Source of the DNA: Mycobacterium bourgelatii
GTDB lineage: Bacteria > Actinomycetota > Actinomycetes > Mycobacteriales > Mycobacteriaceae
Reading direction: 5' to 3'
Assembly (NCBI RefSeq): GCF_010723575.1
Contig: NZ_BLKZ01000001.1
Location: forward strand, 1,984,001-2,048,000
Length of the DNA: 64,000 bases
Below, in pieces: positions 58,662 to 64,000 of this stretch; position 1 is the stretch's first letter, and the number at the start of each line of letters is the position of its first letter. The notes beneath the pieces were generated by a model. It did no database searches. It was not told the DNA's origin and was given only the letters and a program-made list of their open reading frames with translations. Both the position numbers and the translations under genes were made by a program.

Positions 58662-59471
58662 ATGTCATTTCTCATCACGCAGCCTGAGGAGCTGGCGGCT
58701 GCGGCGGGCAAACTTGGCACGATTGGCTCAGCGATGTTCGCCCAGAACGCGGCGGCCGCGCCGACCACCACCGGCGTGATTCCCGCTGCCGCCGACGAGG
58801 TTTCGGCCTTACAGGCGGCGCAATTCGCGGCCTACGGCACCCTCTATCAAGAGCTGAGCGCGCAGGTGAACGCCATGTACGACACCTTTGTCAACACCTT
58901 GAGCGTCAGTGCCGATACCTATGCCGCCGCCGAAAGCGTCAACTCGTCCGCGGCGGCGTCTCCGTTCTCTGCTGTGATGGGGACTGCTGAGGCGGTGCCG
59001 GGGGCGGCCACGCAGCGGGCGCTGTCGGACCTCGCCAACGTCGTGAATATCGGAGTGGGGAACTGGGCTTCAGCCGCCTCGAACCTGGTCGGCATGGCCA
59101 ATGGCGGTCTGCTTCCCGCGGAGGCGGCCGCGGAGGCTGGCGCGGAGGCTGGCGCGGCCGCCGAGGGCATATCGGAGGGATTCGCCGTAGGACCCGCTGC
59201 CGCGGGGTCCGTCGGTGGCTCGATGGCGGCCGGCCTCGGTACCGCGTCCTCGGTCGGCGCTCGGGTGCCGTCATGGGCCGGGTCCGCCGCCCTGGTGTCA
59301 AGCCACGCGTCTGCGCCTGCCGCGGGTTGGGCGGCACCCGTTTCGCCCGCGGCTCCGATGACGATATTCCCGGGGGTCCCAGGAGCATCGGGCGCGCGCA
59401 GTAGCGCGGGCTTTGGCGCGCCGCGCTACGGCGTCAAACCCTTGGTCATGACCGGCGCGCAGGCCGTCTGA
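58662..59471 (+). CDS. PE family protein with long C-terminal region (PE27-like)
   Basis: This 269-residue protein has an N-terminal PE domain of about 95 residues (MSFLITQPEELAAAAGKLGT, ADEVSALQAAQFAAYGTLYQ, VSADTYAAAESVNSSAA) containing the YxxxD/E-type secretion signal region. It has an Ala/Gly-rich middle and a C-terminal PRYGVKPLVM motif that is shared with the two PPE proteins downstream. PE proteins pair with PPE partners and leave through ESX systems, mainly ESX-5. GAAGGAGCAAGAAG precedes ATG 58662. In M. tuberculosis PE27 lies between two PPE genes near Rv2771c, so this is its probable equivalent. Confidence 0.87.
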   Translation: MSFLITQPEELAAAAGKLGTIGSAMFAQNAAAAPTTTGVIPAAADEVSALQAAQFAAYGTLYQELSAQVNAMYDTFVNTLSVSADTYAAAESVNSSAAASPFSAVMGTAEAVPGAATQRALSDLANVVNIGVGNWASAASNLVGMANGGLLPAEAAAEAGAEAGAAAEGISEGFAVGPAAAGSVGGSMAAGLGTASSVGARVPSWAGSAALVSSHASAPAAGWAAPVSPAAPMTIFPGVPGASGARSSAGFGAPRYGVKPLVMTGAQAV

Positions 59472-59508
59472 GCGCAGCGAATCCCTTCTAGCGAAACGGA
59501 ATACAGAA

Positions 59509-60672
59509 ATGGATTTTGGAGCTCTACCCCCTGAGATCAATTCCGCCCGCATGTACGCCGGAGCCGGGGCCGCGCCGCTGATGGCCGCCGCGGCTTCGTG
59601 GCATGCCATCGCCGCGGAGTTGAGCACCACGGCGGCGTCCTTCGAGTCGGTCATCACCCAACTTGCCACCGAGCAATGGATGGGTCCCGCTTCACTGGCG
59701 ATGGCCGCCGCGGCCCAACCCTTCTTGGCTTGGCTGACCTATACCGCTGAATCAACCGCACTCGCCGGCTCACAGGCAACCGCGTCGGCCGCGGCGTTCG
59801 AGACAGCCTTCGCGATGACGGTGCCACCCGCGGAGGTCGCGGCGAACCGGGCACTGCTGGCGGCGCTCGTCGCGACCAACATCCTGGGGCAGAACACCCC
59901 GGCGATCGCGGCCACCGAGGCACACTACGCCGAGATGTGGGCGCAAGACGCGTTGGCCATGTACGGATACGCGGCCGCCTCAGCCGCCGCCGGGCGACTC
60001 AACCCGTTGACCCCACCGGCGCAGATCGCCAACCCGGCCGGAGTCGCCAACCAGGCCGCCGCCGTCGGCTCAGTTGCCGCAGCCAATTCCGTCCAGCAGG
60101 CGGGGCTGGGGAACCTGATCAGCAACGTGCCCAATGCAGTCATGGCATTTGCCACGCCGGTCGCGTCGACGGCAGAGGCGACCGCGCTGGATACGGTGGC
60201 GCAGCAGATCTCCGCTTTGCTCGAAACACCATTTGTGATGAACACCGTCAATGGTGTGGTGAACACCGTGGGCTGGTTCACGATGGCCGGCATCACTACC
60301 GCGGTGTTCCTCGGGCACACACTGAATGCCACGGCGCCCGCCGCAGGCGCCGTTTCCGGTGCTGCCGGCGTAGCCGCCTTGGCGAACACGACGACGCCAG
60401 TCCTTGCCGGAGCGGTCCCGGCCCTGGCTGGTTTGGGGCAAGCTGCCACGGTCGGTGGCCTGTCGGTGCCGGCCAGTTGGTCTACCGCGGCGCCCGCAAT
60501 GACCACTGGCACCACGGTGCTGGAAGGCACCGGCTGGGCTGTCCCGCAAGAGTCCGGGGCGGTACTCGCGATGCCAGGCGCGCCCGGGATCGCCGGCTCC
60601 CGGGACGGCTTCGCCGGGCCGCCCCGGTACGGATTCAAGCCGGTGGTGATGCCCAACCAGCGGGTGGTCTAA
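59509..60672 (+). CDS. PPE-SVP family protein
   Basis: This 387-residue PPE protein starts with the canonical MDFGALPPEINSARMYAGAG, followed by the WxG-type turn near SEQWMGPAS-like sequence and a helical 180-residue PPE domain (AMTVPPAEVAANRALLAALV, EAHYAEMWAQDALAMYGYAA). The C-terminal GGLSVPASW places it in the SVP subfamily, and it ends PPRYGFKPVVM. It lies 37 bases after the PE gene, and the two probably form a secreted PE/PPE heterodimer. ATG 59509 is certain from the family start. It is related to PPE43/PPE44 of M. tuberculosis. Confidence 0.9.
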   Translation: MDFGALPPEINSARMYAGAGAAPLMAAAASWHAIAAELSTTAASFESVITQLATEQWMGPASLAMAAAAQPFLAWLTYTAESTALAGSQATASAAAFETAFAMTVPPAEVAANRALLAALVATNILGQNTPAIAATEAHYAEMWAQDALAMYGYAAASAAAGRLNPLTPPAQIANPAGVANQAAAVGSVAAANSVQQAGLGNLISNVPNAVMAFATPVASTAEATALDTVAQQISALLETPFVMNTVNGVVNTVGWFTMAGITTAVFLGHTLNATAPAAGAVSGAAGVAALANTTTPVLAGAVPALAGLGQAATVGGLSVPASWSTAAPAMTTGTTVLEGTGWAVPQESGAVLAMPGAPGIAGSRDGFAGPPRYGFKPVVMPNQRVV

Positions 60673-60902
60673 CGTCGTGCAGCGTCTCTGCCAGGGACAA
60701 TGCGTCGGCTCAGCCCAGCCGGGAACCCGGTGTGGAATGCATGACATTTGGCGCTACGCGGACTGCGTAGCGGTCGCCGTCGGTAAACTAGCTCCGGGAT
60801 CGGCGCCGATTTCAAGCCGCCGACCTGCTCGGATCAGGGGGGAACGAGCTCCTCAGGTGCAGCACTGGTCGCCGATAACCCGACGTGAAACGGACTGCCC
60901 AA

Positions 60903-62051
60903 TTGGATTTTGGAGCTCTACCTCCGGAGGTCAACTCCGCGTGTATGTACGCCGGCGCGGGCGCAGCACCCATGCTGGCGGCGGCGGCTGCGTGGAATGG
61001 CATAGCCGCAGAGCTGGGCAACACCGCTTCCTCCTTCGAGGCGATCATCACGCGACTGACCAGCGAGCAGTGGCTGGGTCCAGCGTCGCTGTCGATGGCC
61101 GCCGCTGCGCAGCCCTTTCTAACCTGGCTGAACTACACGGCTGAATCGGCGGGCCGCGCCGCGACGCAGGCCCTGGCGTCTGCGAGCGCCTTCGGGGCGG
61201 CGTTTGCCATGACGGTCCCACCGGCCGACGTCGCCGCCAACCGTGCCCAGTTAGCCGAACTGGTAGCGAGCAACCTCCTCGGGCAAAACGGGTCTGCCAT
61301 CGCGGCCACCGAGGCGCGCTACGGCGAAATGTGGGCCCAAGACGCCATGGCCATGTACGAGTACGCGGCCGCCTCCGCCCTTGCCGGGAAACTCGAGCCG
61401 CTGACCAGCCCGTGGGAGGCCACCAACCCGGCCGGAATCACCAATCAAGCCGCCACTGTCGGTCAAGCCGGAGCATCCGGTGGCGCCCAGCGAGCGGATC
61501 TCGGAACACTGGTCAACAAGGGTCCCGACGCATTAATGGCCCTCGCGTCACCGGCGGCATCGACGCTCGACGATTCGGAATGGGTCACGCTCTACCACGA
61601 GATCGATGAGGTGGCCGAGCTTGGTTTCTTTCACTATGGGACGCACGGGCTGGGCGGTGTCGCTGACTACACCACGGACATCATCACCAATGCGGTGGTC
61701 CTGGGGGCCGGCAACCAAACCCAGTCCATCAGTAGCGCCGCCATTTCGGGTGGCAGTGCGAGCGGCAGCGGGCTCAAGACAGCGATAGCCGGCTCGCCGC
61801 CGTTGGCGGCGGCGTTGGGCGACGCAGCAGCGGTCGGCGGCCTGTCGGTGCCAAAGACCTGGTCCCTCTCGGCGCCGGTGTTGGCCGCCGGCACCGACGT
61901 GCACCTCGCGGGTTGGGTAGCTCCTGAAGAGGACGAATTGATCGAAGGAGTGACGGCGACGCCGGGAATGGTCGTGGGTGCCGACGACGAGCGCCTCAAT
62001 CTGCCCCGGTACGGCGTCAAGCCGGTCGTCATGCCCAAGCGCGGCTTCTGA
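60903..62051 (+). CDS. PPE-SVP family protein, divergent paralogue
   Basis: This PPE protein of about 382 residues is a paralogue of the preceding one: DFGALPPEVNSACMYAGAGA at the start, the same EARYGEMWAQDAMAMYEYAA helix, GGLSVPKTW for the SVP class, and LPRYGVKPVVM at the end. The family start coincides with TTG 60903 (the paralogue has ATG there); a GTG at 60885 would add six residues, and no ribosome site helps to decide. The middle differs: an acidic, aromatic segment (DSEWVTLYHEIDEVAELGFF, about residues 220-240) replaces the hydrophobic region of the paralogue. It probably arose by duplication and then diverged. Confidence 0.85.
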   Translation: MDFGALPPEVNSACMYAGAGAAPMLAAAAAWNGIAAELGNTASSFEAIITRLTSEQWLGPASLSMAAAAQPFLTWLNYTAESAGRAATQALASASAFGAAFAMTVPPADVAANRAQLAELVASNLLGQNGSAIAATEARYGEMWAQDAMAMYEYAAASALAGKLEPLTSPWEATNPAGITNQAATVGQAGASGGAQRADLGTLVNKGPDALMALASPAASTLDDSEWVTLYHEIDEVAELGFFHYGTHGLGGVADYTTDIITNAVVLGAGNQTQSISSAAISGGSASGSGLKTAIAGSPPLAAALGDAAAVGGLSVPKTWSLSAPVLAAGTDVHLAGWVAPEEDELIEGVTATPGMVVGADDERLNLPRYGVKPVVMPKRGF

Positions 62052-62075
62052 CCCCAGGGCCGTACGCTATGGCCT

Positions 62076-64000
62076 ATGCGGGTACCACCGCGCGATGTCG
62101 AAACGACCCTTCTCATCGCGAACCGTGGCGAGATCGCCGTCCGAATCATCCGTACGGCAACCGAACTGGGGATGAACACCGTCGCGATCTACGCCGCTGA
62201 CGACGCCGACAGTCCGCACGTGCATGCCGCCGACGAAGCGATCGGCGTATCTGACTACCTGGACCACGCCGCGGTCCTCGCCGCGGCCAAGGCATCTGGT
62301 GCGGCACTGATCCATACCGGCTACGGGTTTCTCAGTGAGAACGCCGAATTCGCCCGTGCCTGTGCCGATGCCGGCTGCACGTTCGTCGGGCCCAGTGCCG
62401 ACGTGCTGGACCTTGTCGGCAATAAGACATCGGCCCGCGCGGCAGCCGCTGCCGCCGGGGTGCCGGTGCTGGCCGCGACCGAAGGCCCGAGCAGCATCGA
62501 CGACATCCGCGCCTTCTTCGCCGCCCAGGACGGCAGCATCATGATCAAGGCGCTGGCCGGCGGTGGCGGCCGTGGAATGCGAAAGGTGGACAGTCCGGAC
62601 CAGATCGACGCGGCCTACCGCCAGTGCGCCGCCGAAGCGCAGTTAGGGTTCGGCAACCCAGACCTGTTCGCCGAGGCTGTCCTCAACGATGCCAGGCACA
62701 TCGAGGTGCAGGTCGTGGTCGCCCCAGTGGGGCACCAAACGCGTGCGCTCGCGCTCGGCGACCGTGACTGCAGTGTCCAGCGGCGCTATCAGAAGCTCGT
62801 CGAAATCGCGCCAGCGCAAGAACTTTCAGACCGGCTCCGGCGCAGCCTGCACCAGGCCGCGGTCCGCCTCTGCGCCAGGGTGGGGCTGTCCGGCGTGGCC
62901 ACGGTCGAATTCCTCGTTGCCGGTGACGAGTTCGTCTTTCTCGAGATCAACCCGCGAATCCAGGTTGAACACACGGTCACCGAGGAGGTGACTGGAGTCG
63001 ACCTGGTGGCTGTGCAGCTGGAGATCGCCGGTGGTGCCTCGTATTACGAACTGGGATTGCCCGCCGGGATCGCCTCGGACGGAAGCGAGACCATCGGTGA
63101 GCCCACCGCCACGCGAGGCATCGCGATTCAGACGCGGGTCAACGCCGAGACTTTCGCCCCCGACGGCGCCGTTCTTCCGTCGGGTGGCACCCTGACAGGG
63201 TTTTCGCCGCCGAGCGGCCCGGGTGTCCGTGTGGACACCTACGCCCGGCCGGGCCTTCCGCTCAGTCCTCGCTACGATTCGTTGCTGGCCAAGGTCATCA
63301 CCCATGTGCACGGGTCGTCGTTCCCCGCCGCCGTGCGCAAGGCGCGCACCGCACTGTCCGAGTTCAGCATCGAGGGTGTCACCACGAACATCGGCTTCCT
63401 GCGAGAGTTGTTGTCGGAAGGTCAGTTTGAGTCGGGTGTCGTAACTACCGATTTCCTCGACGGAAAGCTGCCTCAGCTGGCCGCCGCGGCGCTGTCTCAT
63501 CAGCACGACGTTCGGGTGGCGGCGGTCGAGCTGCACCCGGATGAGGAAGCGCTACGCGCCCAGATGGCCGGAACCGTCGTGGAGATCGCTGCCGAAGGCG
63601 CCGAGGTAACGGGCGGTGAGCAGTTGGTCGTGCTCGAAGCGATGAAGATGCAACACGTCTTGGCCGCTCCCGCGGCGCTACGCACCGTGCGCAACCTGGT
63701 GGCGCCCGGCCAGGTCGTGGCGACCGGCGATGCACTGCTGGTCTATACCCGCACGGGTGTGTCTGCTGACGGTGAATCCGACTCTGCTGCGGTTGATCTT
63801 GACCGTCCGCGCGCCGACCTCGAAGAGGTGCGACAGCGCCACCTACTCACTCTCGACGAGGGACGCCCAGCCGCGGTGTCGAAGCGACACGAGAAGGGCC
63901 GACGCACCGCACGCGAAAACATCGCCGACTTAATAGATCCCGGCAGCTTCGTCGAATACGGCGCGCTCGCCATCGCCGCGCAACGCAGCCGACGGTCGGA
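62076..64000 (+). CDS. Single-chain acyl-CoA carboxylase (BC-BCCP-CT), 3' end outside window
   Basis: From ATG 62076 an open frame runs off the window end (641 codons seen). It starts as a biotin carboxylase (LLIANRGEIAVRIIRTATEL near residue 10, the ATP-grasp loop KALAGGGGRGMRKV near 159, the active site FLEINPRIQVEHTVTEEVTG near 290), continues with a biotin carrier domain (VLEAMKMQH near 522 with the biotinylated lysine) and then enters a carboxyltransferase N-terminus (KRHEKGRRTARENIADLIDP near 608). One polypeptide thus joins the alpha and beta functions, which in mycobacterial AccA/AccD systems are usually separate chains. Expected products are methylmalonyl-CoA or malonyl-CoA type extenders, or it may act in branched-chain catabolism. 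Confidence 0.88.
   Translation, partial: MRVPPRDVETTLLIANRGEIAVRIIRTATELGMNTVAIYAADDADSPHVHAADEAIGVSDYLDHAAVLAAAKASGAALIHTGYGFLSENAEFARACADAGCTFVGPSADVLDLVGNKTSARAAAAAAGVPVLAATEGPSSIDDIRAFFAAQDGSIMIKALAGGGGRGMRKVDSPDQIDAAYRQCAAEAQLGFGNPDLFAEAVLNDARHIEVQVVVAPVGHQTRALALGDRDCSVQRRYQKLVEIAPAQELSDRLRRSLHQAAVRLCARVGLSGVATVEFLVAGDEFVFLEINPRIQVEHTVTEEVTGVDLVAVQLEIAGGASYYELGLPAGIASDGSETIGEPTATRGIAIQTRVNAETFAPDGAVLPSGGTLTGFSPPSGPGVRVDTYARPGLPLSPRYDSLLAKVITHVHGSSFPAAVRKARTALSEFSIEGVTTNIGFLRELLSEGQFESGVVTTDFLDGKLPQLAAAALSHQHDVRVAAVELHPDEEALRAQMAGTVVEIAAEGAEVTGGEQLVVLEAMKMQHVLAAPAALRTVRNLVAPGQVVATGDALLVYTRTGVSADGESDSAAVDLDRPRADLEEVRQRHLLTLDEGRPAAVSKRHEKGRRTARENIADLIDPGSFVEYGALAIAAQRSRRS

Overview
The window reads as chromosome from a slow-growing Mycobacterium close to the M. 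tuberculosis lineage. It is GC-rich, contains PE, PPE and PE_PGRS genes (large PE_PGRS genes are restricted to that clade), and from left to right follows the gene order known in M. tuberculosis from the ugp operon to the dapB region: ugpB-ugpC, echA16, Rv2800/Rv2799-like genes, pptH-pptT-truB, ltp1-fadE21, sirR/mntR, ribF, rpsO, lppU, gpsI (pnp), pepR, Rv2781c, ald/aldR, Rv2778c-Rv2775-like genes, dapB and Rv2772c. Locus names are from memory of the M. tuberculosis annotation; everything else is read from the sequence.

Region 1 (1-25.1 kb) is conserved core: a sugar-phosphate ABC importer, fatty-acid enzymes, the phosphopantetheinyl hydrolase/transferase pair, ribosome and RNA metabolism, and the alanine dehydrogenase/AldR pair. 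Exceptions are a CocE-type hydrolase split by one extra base in a run of eight G, and a DUF2293 gene that continues in the frame of the preceding gene after its stop codon with no normal start. Region 2 (25.3-31.3 kb) is a PE_PGRS locus whose glycine-rich reading frame is broken several times. Region 3 (31.6-32.8 kb) is dapB and a membrane protein.

Region 4 (32.8-54.7 kb) is the main discovery: a biosynthetic island of about 22 kb lying between the Rv2772c-like gene and the Rv2771c-like gene. A short decayed copy of the start of the Rv2771c-like gene remains at the left edge, and the intact copy follows the right edge. The island encodes a fully reducing type I PKS (KS-AT-DH-ER-KR-ACP), a DarB-type ketosynthase, a DarA-type dialkylresorcinol-forming enzyme, a free ACP, a minimal KS-AT-ACP PKS, a fatty acyl-AMP ligase, an O-methyltransferase, a VOC protein, an FAD aromatic hydroxylase, an MMPL/RND exporter and a cytochrome P450. 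The simplest reading is that FAAL, ACP and the KS-AT-ACP module make a beta-ketoacyl chain, the reducing PKS makes a second chain, DarB joins them and DarA aromatises the ring. The result would be a dialkylresorcinol-like lipid that is then hydroxylated, methylated and exported. Three of the four transcription units carry the same bipartite upstream element with invariant 19-nt spacing, pointing toward the gene; the fourth (P450) has only a weak resemblance. No regulator gene lies inside the island.

Region 5 (54.8-64 kb) returns to core and PE/PPE sequence: the intact Rv2771c-like gene, a crotonase-thioesterase pair, an acyl-CoA synthetase, a PE gene, two PPE-SVP genes, and the first two thirds of a one-polypeptide acyl-CoA carboxylase (biotin carboxylase, biotin carrier, carboxyltransferase) that runs off the end. 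No tRNA, rRNA, CRISPR array, integrase or insertion sequence was found.
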